From Bacteroidia bacterium (GTDB taxonomy: Bacteria; Bacteroidota; Bacteroidia; Flavobacteriales_D; Cryomorphaceae): a stretch of DNA of 64,000 nucleotides. Each line of letters begins with the position of its first letter. Position 1 is the stretch's first letter. The position numbers and the translations under genes were made by a program. Under the pieces are notes generated by a model. It was not told the DNA's origin. It saw only the letters and a list, made by a program, of their open reading frames with translations, and searched no databases. This document shows, in pieces, positions 23,731-31,718 of the stretch. The stretch spans positions 186,001 to 250,000 of the forward strand of contig JAUICL010000003.1 of NCBI GenBank assembly GCA_030427905.1, given 5' to 3'.

Positions 23731-25599
23731 ATGGTGTTTCCGAACCAAAACGTACCTCGCTGGATCATCTTTCTGATTGACACTTTCCTGGTTGTCTTTT
23801 CGCTCTTTGCATCCTATATGCTTCGGTTCGAATTTACCATTCCCGATGTGGAAGTAGGACCGCTTATTTTTGCCTTCCCCATTTACATGCTCATTCGGGT
23901 TTCTTCCTTTCTGATTTGGAAAACCTACGCGGGCATTATCCGGTATTCGGGCACCGAAGACTCCATTAGGGTGATCAGAGCCATGTTGGCAGGCTCTCTA
24001 ATTATGGGCTTTTTAAACCCGATTAAATACTTGCTTTGGGATGGCGCCTACTTTCTCCCCACGTCTATCATCATTATCGATTCCATCCTTTCTTGTGCCT
24101 TGCTTATCATCTTTAGGCTCGGTGTAAAAATGGCCTATATCGAAATCAAAAACCCCCGATCAGACCGCAAAAGTGTGGTGATATATGGTGCCGGTGAAGC
24201 TGGAGCGATTACAAAAAGAACCATAGAAGGCGACCTAAACAGCCAAAGTAAAGTGGTAGCATACATCGATGATAATCCAGTTAAAAAAGGAAAGCGACTG
24301 GAAGGCGCTAAGGTCTATCACACTTCTGAGTATACCCGGTTAATCGAAAAAATGCCGCATGAAGAATTGATCGTCTCCATGCAAAATCCAGATCCCGACA
24401 AGCGAAGAAAGGTAATAGACATGGCCTTGAAGGGAAAGGTGAATGTGCTTAATGTGCCACCTGTTACCACGTGGATCAATGGAGAGCTCAGCGTCAAACA
24501 GTTGAAGCAGGTTAAGATTGAAGACTTGCTAGGCCGTAATATCATCACTTTAGATGATGGTAATGTCGGCAGACAGCTTGAGGGGAAGACCGTCTTGGTT
24601 ACTGGAGCTGCCGGATCAATAGGTAGTGGCCTGATGCGCCGCATAGCAAATTACAACCCCGGCCTTCTCATCGCTCTTGATCAAGCCGAGTCGCCGCTTT
24701 ACGAGCTGGAAATTGAGCTGCGACGCGAGTACCCCGACTTGAAACTCGATGTGGTCATTGGCGATATCCGCCAAAAAGAGCGCATGAAAAATATTTTCAA
24801 CCATTTTCACCCGCAAGTTGTGTTTCACGCAGCCGCCTACAAGCATGTTCCTATGATGGAGCTCAACCCCACAGAAGCGGTTCTGACGAATGTGCTCGGG
24901 TCCAAGAATATGGTTGATCTAAGCATCGAGTTTAATGTGGATACCTTTGTATTGATCTCCACCGATAAGGCAGTGAACCCCACCAACGTAATGGGAAGCA
25001 CAAAGCGAGTAGCCGAGATTTATGCACAGGCCAATGACTCCAAGTCGAGCACTAAGTTTATCACCACGCGTTTTGGGAATGTATTGGGCTCTAATGGAAG
25101 TGTCATCCCCCTATTCAAGAGGCAGATTGAAGAAGGTGGCCCTATTACGGTAACACATGAGAAGGTGACTCGCTACTTTATGACCATTCCCGAAGCCTGC
25201 CAACTGGTACTCGAAGCTGGGGCCATGGGCAATGGTGGTGAAATCTATGTTTTTGACATGGGCGAATCGGTTAAGATATTAGATCTGGCTAAGCAGATGA
25301 TCAAACTGAGTGGGCTGGAGCTTGGCAAAGACATCAGCATAGAAGTGACTGGCCTGCGCCCGGGAGAAAAGCTCTACGAAGAACTGCTCAACAGTGCTGA
25401 AAACACCATCAAGACGCACCATCCACAGATAATGATCGCCAAGGTTCGCAGCCAGGATCTGGACCGTGTCAACACCGACGTAGATGAACTAATCTCACTG
25501 TTTAAGGCTCAGGATAACAATGCGGTGGTAAAAAAGATTAAGTCAATTGTACCCGAATTCAAGAGTAAAAACTCAGAGTTCAGTAAATTTGACACTTAA
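23731..25599 (+). CDS. Membrane-bound nucleotide-sugar 4,6-dehydratase (PglF/WbpM/CapD family)
   Basis: A 622-residue protein with four N-terminal membrane segments (about 10-130), a first Rossmann domain with GAGEAG (153-158), and a C-terminal SDR domain with TGAAGSIG (291-298). The SDR catalytic tyrosine is replaced by methionine: M421-x-x-x-K425 in NVMGSTKR, as in PglF/WbpM-type UDP-GlcNAc 4,6-dehydratases. The product, a 4-keto-6-deoxy sugar nucleotide, feeds polysaccharide or glycoprotein synthesis. The main polysaccharide genes here lie 25 kb away. Confidence 0.92.
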   Translation: MVFPNQNVPRWIIFLIDTFLVVFSLFASYMLRFEFTIPDVEVGPLIFAFPIYMLIRVSSFLIWKTYAGIIRYSGTEDSIRVIRAMLAGSLIMGFLNPIKYLLWDGAYFLPTSIIIIDSILSCALLIIFRLGVKMAYIEIKNPRSDRKSVVIYGAGEAGAITKRTIEGDLNSQSKVVAYIDDNPVKKGKRLEGAKVYHTSEYTRLIEKMPHEELIVSMQNPDPDKRRKVIDMALKGKVNVLNVPPVTTWINGELSVKQLKQVKIEDLLGRNIITLDDGNVGRQLEGKTVLVTGAAGSIGSGLMRRIANYNPGLLIALDQAESPLYELEIELRREYPDLKLDVVIGDIRQKERMKNIFNHFHPQVVFHAAAYKHVPMMELNPTEAVLTNVLGSKNMVDLSIEFNVDTFVLISTDKAVNPTNVMGSTKRVAEIYAQANDSKSSTKFITTRFGNVLGSNGSVIPLFKRQIEEGGPITVTHEKVTRYFMTIPEACQLVLEAGAMGNGGEIYVFDMGESVKILDLAKQMIKLSGLELGKDISIEVTGLRPGEKLYEELLNSAENTIKTHHPQIMIAKVRSQDLDRVNTDVDELISLFKAQDNNAVVKKIKSIVPEFKSKNSEFSKFDT

Positions 25600-25668
25600 A
25601 ATTCTCCAGAGAACCGCGGAAACTTTTATTGATTTCGCGCATCGTTTAATCCGATACAATTATTAAAA

Positions 25669-26079
25669 ATGGCAAAAGGCGGAAAGTATCCACTCCACGT
25701 ACGATTTAGAGACTTAGACTCCTACGGACACGTCAATAACGCGGTATACCTGACTTACCTCGAAGAAGGACGAATGATGTTATTCAAAGAGCTGGTAGGT
25801 GGCAACTGGGACTGGGATAGACATGGGATACTTCTGGTAAAGCACGAAATAAACTATCAACTGCCTATTCTATTGCACGACGAAGTACAGATAGAGCTGA
25901 TCTTGGGCAATGTGGGCACCAAAAGTTTCGATGTCAATTTTGAGATCACCAAAAAGCGGTATGATGGAGAGTGGGTGCGCTGCACCTATGGTAAAACAGT
26001 AGCCGTATGCTTTGACCACAAAAACCAAACGACAACGCCTGTACCTGACGAGTGGCGAGCTATTTTCGACGCTGACTAA
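25669..26079 (+). CDS. Acyl-CoA thioesterase, hot-dog fold (YbgC/4HBT-like)
   Basis: A 136-residue single hot-dog domain. RFRDLDSYGHVNNAVYL carries the conserved aspartate and the GHVNN turn of 4-hydroxybenzoyl-CoA thioesterase-like enzymes; LVKHEINYQLPI and TKSFDVNFEI complete the fold. The natural acyl-CoA is unknown. Its TAA stop overlaps the TAG of the convergent miaE by four bases (CTAA). Confidence 0.9.
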   Translation: MAKGGKYPLHVRFRDLDSYGHVNNAVYLTYLEEGRMMLFKELVGGNWDWDRHGILLVKHEINYQLPILLHDEVQIELILGNVGTKSFDVNFEITKKRYDGEWVRCTYGKTVAVCFDHKNQTTTPVPDEWRAIFDAD

Positions 26080-26657
26080 CCGTGTACTGTGGCTTCGTTT
26101 CCGTACGATTCCATAACCGTAGCCTCGTATTCAAGGAATTCTTTCCACCTTGCGTCTACGTCTATTCCTTGGCCTAGCCTGCGGGCGTGATTGAGAAAAA
26201 GGGTGTAGTGGCGAGCTTCACTTGCCATAAGTCCGCGGTAGAACTTGCGAAGGCCTTCGTCGGCAATTTCTTCAGACAATACGCGAAATCTTTCACAGCT
26301 GCGAGCTTCAATCAAAGCTGCCATCAAAAGAGCTTCAACCAACTGGAAGGTGCGGCTCCCGCCCTTTTTGACAAATTTAAGCAAGTCGTGTACGTATGGA
26401 TCCTTGCGCTCATACCCCAATTGGAGATCGCGTTTCTTAAGCTCTTCGTGTACCAAAGCAAAATGTTCCATCTCTTCCCTAGCCAAGGCGGTCATATCCT
26501 TCACCAAGGTTTCATCTTCGGGAAAGCGCACGATAATGCTAATCGCTGAGCTGGCAGCCTTTTGCTCGCACCAAGCATGATCAGTGAGTATCTCGCCAAT
26601 ATTCTTTTCTACAATATTCACCCAACGCGGGTCCGTCTTCAACTTCAGTCCTAACAT
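26076..26657 (-). CDS. miaE: tRNA-(ms2io6A)-hydroxylase
   Basis: A 193-residue ferritin-like di-iron monooxygenase that hydroxylates the isopentenyl side chain of 2-methylthio-isopentenyladenosine at tRNA position 37. Four-helix-bundle ligands are visible: DHAWCEQKAA, the ExxH in REEMEHF, the Glu in LIEARSCERF and the ExxH in SEARHYTLF. The frame extends to 26717, but the ATG at 26657 (MLGLKLKTDP) is the family start. No miaA or miaB nearby. Confidence 0.92.
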   Translation of the reverse strand: MLGLKLKTDPRWVNIVEKNIGEILTDHAWCEQKAASSAISIIVRFPEDETLVKDMTALAREEMEHFALVHEELKKRDLQLGYERKDPYVHDLLKFVKKGGSRTFQLVEALLMAALIEARSCERFRVLSEEIADEGLRKFYRGLMASEARHYTLFLNHARRLGQGIDVDARWKEFLEYEATVMESYGNEATVHG

Positions 26658-26781
26658 GAAATGGAATTTGCTGCAAAAATCTCTATTTGATGCCAACTGA
26701 CCAAACCACGCAGCCAATTAGATTTGGAAATCAATTTTTGATTGCAGTATTTTAAGGCAATCAACCTCAATAAATTCGACC

Positions 26782-27162
26782 ATGGTAATTGCCCTCGGAG
26801 GGGTATTCCTCTACTCAGAAAATCCCAAAGTGCTCGCAGAGTGGTACGAGTCCCTACTCGGCCTGAAATACGAGTACACAGAGCAGTACAAAGCTTACTA
26901 CGTATCTTTTCCTTATAAAGATGCCGACTCAGACGAAGATCGATACACCGTATTCTCGATCCTTCACAACAAAAACCGGCCGATAGTAGATGGCAAAATC
27001 TTCACCATCAATTTACGCGTTAGTAGCATGGACGAAACCCTTGCCAACCTCGCCAAAGAAGGTGTGAAAGTAAAGGGGCCGGAAAAACACGATGAAGGCA
27101 TCTTTGCCTGGGTGAACGACCCAGAAGGAAACTACATCGAACTCTGGGAAGATATTACCTAA
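26782..27162 (+). CDS. VOC-family (glyoxalase-like) protein
   Basis: A 126-residue vicinal-oxygen-chelate domain with two beta-alpha-beta-beta-beta halves: GVFLYSENPKVLAEWYESLLGLKY in the first and the C-terminal WVNDPEGNYIELWED, which provides the last metal glutamate. Members include glyoxalases, dioxygenases and resistance proteins; the substrate is unknown. Its TAA overlaps the stop of the convergent secreted protein gene by four bases. Confidence 0.9.
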   Translation: MVIALGGVFLYSENPKVLAEWYESLLGLKYEYTEQYKAYYVSFPYKDADSDEDRYTVFSILHNKNRPIVDGKIFTINLRVSSMDETLANLAKEGVKVKGPEKHDEGIFAWVNDPEGNYIELWEDIT

Positions 27163-29180
27163 TTCACAAGGAGTTTTCCGAGCGTCATCCCGTTTTGCGA
27201 CTGCAAGACATATAACCCGTGTGGTAGATCACCCACGTCAAAGCTTTGGATTTCATTGCCAGCCATAGTCGGCAGCGATTTCACCACACGTCCTTGCAAA
27301 TCGATGATAGCAATTTCTGTAATCCCATCCCAGTTTACGCCCGCAATATTCACTTGATCTGTGGTGGGATTTGGATAAATCTCTGCGAAATATGCTTTGC
27401 TACCCCCATCATCCGTACTACTCACAAAATCGATATGGAATAGTGACGAAGGACTGATTAAGTCATCGCCACAGGCTGTGGGTTTCACAATTCTCCAGTG
27501 GTAGGTCGTTTGCTGATAAGGCATCCAGAAACTAAAACTCGTTCCCTCTCCGAAAAGCTCTCTTTCAAAAACAATCTCTTCGAACTCAAAGTCGAGAGCG
27601 ACTTGCAAAATACCGTATCCAGGAAGTGGGTCTTCAATGACAAAATCAACAAATTGAGAAGGTAATATATCGTTGGTAGGTTGAACCAAACCAGGCCCTG
27701 TAAGCCCATCTCCACCTTCAATGATTAGAACAAACGGCAATCTGACTTCGCCTAAATTGTAGTTGATAACAACTTGGCCAGAATAGTACCCGGCGGGTAT
27801 CCCAATGAGTCCTGCCCACGAAACCTGATTGACCAACGGCGCTCCATCGGTTTGTACAAAGTCAAAGTCACCTGAAATATTGACGTCTTCATCATCCATC
27901 TCGATCGCAAAGGTGATCTCTCCTTCAATTCGTTTATTGATGATCACATCCAGCGAAGCTTCGTCGGCGTTGCAGACCGGCACTTCCTTTTGAGACAATT
28001 CGAAGAACTTCGGCTCCAAAATGTGCAAGCCCCGGTACATATTGGTGGTCGGTACGACTCCACTTTCGAAGTAGGGATAGTTGCTCCACGTACCAGTAAA
28101 GAAAGGCTCATTGGTAGAAGGCTCTACATCGAAGTAACCGAAATACTCCAAATCACCATCAGCCACATCTAGCAGGTCTAAAATTCGAAGACCTGAAGTG
28201 TAATTGGACATGTACACCATATCATCGCGCACGTAGAGATTGTGATCTATGCCGGGCGTATCATGGGTGTAATAATTGAGTACTTGTGGATTGTCCAGAT
28301 CTGAAAAATCCCAAACAAGTGTTCGGGTATTGATCCCATAGTCTAACTCATCAGTCTCATCATTACTGATCACGTAGCGCTGGTCTTCCGTAAACCAACC
28401 TTGGTGCACATACCCAACATTTTGGTATGGAGTAGATGAAATGACTTCCACATCGGTTTTGTCTTCCAAATTATACACAATCACTCGTTCTTCATTGAAA
28501 CCAATTCCAATCTGGATCCCTTGATAATCTTCATCAGGCCCTGTATAGGTGAGCATTTGCGCATCGTGGCAGTATCCTGCTGCTTCGTCGCTTCCGGCGT
28601 AGTTTGGGTTGAGCGGGTCGCTCACATCGATGATATGTAGCCCCCCACCAAAAGTGGATGATCCAACCGCATAGACAAACTCATTCTCTTCATCTGCCAC
28701 AATATTATGCGCATTGCCAAAGCTCGGATAGTATGCATCGGCGTCAAAAACCACCGGAGTATTACTCGCACTCAGGTACTCGAGTCGCTCCATGTCAAAG
28801 ACTTGCATACCGTGATTTTCTGCTTCGGCAACTATAAAGGCATACTGCCCCACCATTTTCACATCACGCCATAGGCTTGGTCCGCTCGCGGTGGGCAAAT
28901 ACCCAAGATATAACGGATAGTCGGGAGATGTGACATCGATAAAGGCCGTCTTATTGTGCAACCCAGCGGCAACATATTCTCTTCCTGTAGTTGGACTAGT
29001 CCAACCCCAGATATCGTTAAAGTTTTCAGAGTTGAATTCGGAAAGAGGCAAATAGCCTCGCTGATCAACATGTTCGCAAGGATATGGTCCCGCAAACCCA
29101 TCAATACAGGGTTGGGCAAACACGTTAGAAATAGACAATAGGAATACTAGGGATAAGGCAGGCTTAATCTTTACAATCAT
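27159..29180 (-). CDS. Choice-of-anchor B family secreted protein with T9SS type A sorting domain
   Basis: A 673-residue exported protein with signal peptide ending FAQ. The N-terminal 380 residues form a beta-propeller of LVIvD-like repeats (FIDVTSPDYPLYLGYL, HIIDVSDPLNPNYAGS, YDVEP-type turns, with NAHNIVADEENEF), typical of choice-of-anchor B proteins. A 250-residue middle region of beta-sandwich type follows, then a T9SS type A sorting domain (AEIYPNPTTDQVNI, IIDLQGRVVKS, LPHGLYVLQS, ending LGKLLVN). The ATG at 29180 gives the correct signal peptide; the frame runs 15 codons further. Ligand unknown. Confidence 0.9.
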   Translation of the reverse strand: MIVKIKPALSLVFLLSISNVFAQPCIDGFAGPYPCEHVDQRGYLPLSEFNSENFNDIWGWTSPTTGREYVAAGLHNKTAFIDVTSPDYPLYLGYLPTASGPSLWRDVKMVGQYAFIVAEAENHGMQVFDMERLEYLSASNTPVVFDADAYYPSFGNAHNIVADEENEFVYAVGSSTFGGGLHIIDVSDPLNPNYAGSDEAAGYCHDAQMLTYTGPDEDYQGIQIGIGFNEERVIVYNLEDKTDVEVISSTPYQNVGYVHQGWFTEDQRYVISNDETDELDYGINTRTLVWDFSDLDNPQVLNYYTHDTPGIDHNLYVRDDMVYMSNYTSGLRILDLLDVADGDLEYFGYFDVEPSTNEPFFTGTWSNYPYFESGVVPTTNMYRGLHILEPKFFELSQKEVPVCNADEASLDVIINKRIEGEITFAIEMDDEDVNISGDFDFVQTDGAPLVNQVSWAGLIGIPAGYYSGQVVINYNLGEVRLPFVLIIEGGDGLTGPGLVQPTNDILPSQFVDFVIEDPLPGYGILQVALDFEFEEIVFERELFGEGTSFSFWMPYQQTTYHWRIVKPTACGDDLISPSSLFHIDFVSSTDDGGSKAYFAEIYPNPTTDQVNIAGVNWDGITEIAIIDLQGRVVKSLPTMAGNEIQSFDVGDLPHGLYVLQSQNGMTLGKLLVN

Positions 29181-29260
29181 AGTGGTGGTTTCAAAACACT
29201 GCAGAAGCTTGGAAAAAGCATCCACAATTCGACGTCTAAAAGTAGAGACTTATCTCCACC

Positions 29261-29288
29261 TTGTCCACATCATTTTAGGGTATTTTTG
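29261..29288 (+). promoter_or_regulatory. Candidate Bacteroidota promoter (TTG-N17-TATTTTTG)
   Basis: TTG at 29261-29263 and TATTTTTG at 29281-29288 are separated by 17 bases, matching the Bacteroidota -33/-7 arrangement. The expected transcript start near 29294 precedes the ATG at 29304. This is the best complete promoter match noted here and rules out the TTG start at 29286. Confidence 0.6.
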
Positions 29289-29303
29289 AAAAGCCAAATC
29301 GAA

Positions 29304-29618
29304 ATGCAAGGAACAATGACAAATCAGTCGGATTGGATATCAGTAGACGACCAACTTCCAGATGATGGGCAGCGAGTACTGGCCTTTTTGCCCAATAATC
29401 GAATTTACCTTCCGGGCAAATCGGGTCAGGTTCGCTTCTTACCAGTCATTTTTCTGCGATTTGCGAAAGACTTCTTTAAGGAAACAAACCCGAAGCGCGA
29501 AAATTTTGGAGCGCACTTTTGGCTCGGTGAAGGTCAGAGTAATCATTACTTCAACGATGTGACCCACTGGTTACCCGTTCCAGAAGGCCCTGGTGGAGAA
29601 GTGGAGTATTTGGAGTGA
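29304..29618 (+). CDS. DUF551-like small protein
   Basis: A 104-residue soluble protein containing the DUF551 pattern: the opening DWISVDDQLPDDGQRVLAF and the closing VTHWLPVPEGP, separated by a divergent middle with FGAHFWLGEG. DUF551 domains are common in phage and bacterial proteins without assigned function. An ATG at 29316 is an equally possible start. Monocistronic, with its own promoter; it sits between a reverse secreted-protein gene and alkB-like. Confidence 0.8.
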   Translation: MQGTMTNQSDWISVDDQLPDDGQRVLAFLPNNRIYLPGKSGQVRFLPVIFLRFAKDFFKETNPKRENFGAHFWLGEGQSNHYFNDVTHWLPVPEGPGGEVEYLE

Positions 29619-29661
29619 CTTTCTCGTTGAGATTTTCTAATTTCATTGCAAACGAAAGACA

Positions 29662-30702
29662 ATGAGCCTACGCGCGCTGAAGTACTCCATGGTTTTTTCA
29701 GTACCCTTATCATTTGTACTGGCCGTTTACCTTCAAGGGTGGTGGTTGTACTTACCAATTGGCTATGCCTTCCTACTGGTGCCGTTACTCGACTTTCTCT
29801 GGGCACCCGATTCTAGCAATATGGACAAAAAAATTGCGGAACTTGCCCTTCATACACCGATGTACACCTGGCTGCTTCGCTTTGTTCTGATAGCTGTTTA
29901 TGGATGTGTTTGTCTAGCAGTTCTACTTCTATTAAATTCGAATCTCGAGACCTATGAATTGATTGGCATGATCCTTTCACTCGGACTAGTTCTGGGCGGC
30001 GTTGGAATTAATGTGGCCCATGAACTCGGCCATAGACCCAATAAATTCGATCAGACACTTTCCAAACTATTGTTACTTCCTTCCATCTACATGCATTTTT
30101 TTGTAGAACACAATCAAGGGCATCACAAAAACGTGGGTACAGAAGGTGATGCTGCAACGGCCCGCAGAAATGAATGGCTTTATCAGTTTTGGCTACGCTC
30201 CGTAGTGACTGGGTACATATCGGCTTGGCAAATTGAAAACAAAAGGTGCCAAAGAAAGTTTGGGACAGCCTTCACCACCAAGAACCAACTTATCCAATTC
30301 ACACTAGTCGAGGTTGTCTACTTTGGGGCGATAGCTCTATTGTTTGGGATTCAGATTATGGTGATCATGGTGCTCTCGGGGATTGTTGGTCTCTTGTTGC
30401 TCGAAACGGTTAATTATATCGAACACTACGGGCTGGAAAGAAAAAAAGTGAATGAACACAGGTATGAAAAAGTAGAACCACACCACTCTTGGAATTCCAA
30501 CCACTTGGTAGGCCGATTGCTACTCTTTGAGCTCTCAAGGCACAGCGATCATCACTACCAGCCTACAAAACCCTATCAGGTCTTGAATCACCACGACCAA
30601 AGCCCACAGCTTCCTGCGGGATACCCGGGTATGATGCTTTTGAGTCTGTTTCCGCCAATCTGGTTCAGCGTAATGAATCGCCGAATTCCAAACCAAGATT
30701 AA
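29662..30702 (+). CDS. AlkB-type integral-membrane di-iron monooxygenase
   Basis: A 346-residue membrane protein with about six membrane segments and the histidine boxes of alkane 1-monooxygenase: HELGH (120-124), HNQGHH (150-155), and HSDHHYQP near 303-310, plus the AlkB-specific NYIEHYG. It should hydroxylate a terminal methyl group of an alkane or related lipid chain with electrons from rubredoxin. No rubredoxin, rubredoxin reductase or regulator lies nearby. It is followed by the channel gene after 29 bases. Confidence 0.9.
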   Translation: MSLRALKYSMVFSVPLSFVLAVYLQGWWLYLPIGYAFLLVPLLDFLWAPDSSNMDKKIAELALHTPMYTWLLRFVLIAVYGCVCLAVLLLLNSNLETYELIGMILSLGLVLGGVGINVAHELGHRPNKFDQTLSKLLLLPSIYMHFFVEHNQGHHKNVGTEGDAATARRNEWLYQFWLRSVVTGYISAWQIENKRCQRKFGTAFTTKNQLIQFTLVEVVYFGAIALLFGIQIMVIMVLSGIVGLLLLETVNYIEHYGLERKKVNEHRYEKVEPHHSWNSNHLVGRLLLFELSRHSDHHYQPTKPYQVLNHHDQSPQLPAGYPGMMLLSLFPPIWFSVMNRRIPNQD

Positions 30703-30731
30703 TTTTCTAGCTTCGCTCTACACGAAACCAA

Positions 30732-31598
30732 TTGACTGGCATCGATAAAAAGAACATACGCGGAACACATGAGCCTCACGACCGCTCGGTAAGGCAAGAG
30801 CTTTTTATAGTCGTTTTTGGAACTCATACACGAGCAGGAAAATTGTTCGATTTAGCTTTGCTGTGGCTAATTATTCTCAGTGTGCTCATCGTACTCTTGG
30901 AGAGTATTCCAAATTTAACCTACAATATCACACACGCCCTGCGAATTGCCGAATGGGTCGTAACCATCCTTTTCACAATCGAATACGTTCTTCGAATTTG
31001 GATTGTTAAGTCGCCCCAGAAGTATATTTTGAGCTGGTACGGTATCATCGACTTACTCTCCATCCTGCCTACCTATCTCAGCATTTTTCTCGTTGGGTCG
31101 CAAGGCTTGGCCGTAATCCGCGCATTGAGATTGCTCCGGGTGTTCCGAATCCTAAAGCTCATGCAGTTCGTTTCAGAAGCCCGAACGCTTGGTAGGGCAT
31201 TGCGTGCGAGCCGGCATAAAATCACCGTTTTCTTTTTGTTTCTCATTGTTCTAGTGTTCATCCTAGGCAGTATCATGTACTTGGTGGAAGGGGGTGAAAG
31301 TGGTTTTCACAGCATCCCACAGAGTATCTATTGGGCTATCGTGACACTTACCACGGTGGGTTACGGCGATGTCACCCCAGTAACCGTGGTCGGTAAAATG
31401 ATATCGAGCCTAGTCATGCTCATAGGTTATTCCATCATCGCCATCCCAACCGGAATAGTTGGGGCTGAAATTTATCGCGAAGTGGATGATGTCAGAAAAC
31501 GCGGAAACCGTATCTGCGAAAACTGTGGTGCTGAAGGACATGAACGAAACGCCTCGTTCTGTAAGAACTGTGGAAACCGGCTAACAGAGCAAGATTAA
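30732..31598 (+). CDS. Six-TM voltage-gated-type potassium channel with C-terminal zinc ribbon
   Basis: A 288-residue channel subunit with S1-S4 (about 38-145), a voltage-sensor-like S4 with arginines at 130, 133, 136 and 139, a pore helix, and the K+ selectivity filter TVGYG (208-212) before S6. The C-terminus has a zinc ribbon with paired cysteines at C262/C265 and C277/C280 and H270 between them. It starts at TTG 30732; no ATG occurs before the membrane domain. It lies 29 bases after the alkB-like gene. I recall similar ribbons on related Bacteroidota channels. Confidence 0.88.
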   Translation: MTGIDKKNIRGTHEPHDRSVRQELFIVVFGTHTRAGKLFDLALLWLIILSVLIVLLESIPNLTYNITHALRIAEWVVTILFTIEYVLRIWIVKSPQKYILSWYGIIDLLSILPTYLSIFLVGSQGLAVIRALRLLRVFRILKLMQFVSEARTLGRALRASRHKITVFFLFLIVLVFILGSIMYLVEGGESGFHSIPQSIYWAIVTLTTVGYGDVTPVTVVGKMISSLVMLIGYSIIAIPTGIVGAEIYREVDDVRKRGNRICENCGAEGHERNASFCKNCGNRLTEQD

Positions 31599-31682
31599 TC
31601 GATTTTTCTCAACCTTGATTTGTTCAACAATTGGGTATGGAGATTTTTTCTCAGGAGCCATACCGAAGGAACCCCATTCCCA

Positions 31683-31690
31683 TATCTTTG
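31683..31690 (+). promoter_or_regulatory. Candidate -7 box for the HYR surface protein operon
   Basis: TATCTTTG matches TAnnTTTG 28 bases before the ATG at 31719. No TTG at the usual -33 distance is visible. Confidence 0.4.
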
Positions 31691-31718
31691 GTTTTAAGGA
31701 AGCAAAATCTTCTACTTC

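Noticed and set aside
26076-27162. Promoter-like T-rich patches between miaE and the VOC gene
   Set aside because: No TAnnTTTG match at a usable distance; not reported as a feature.
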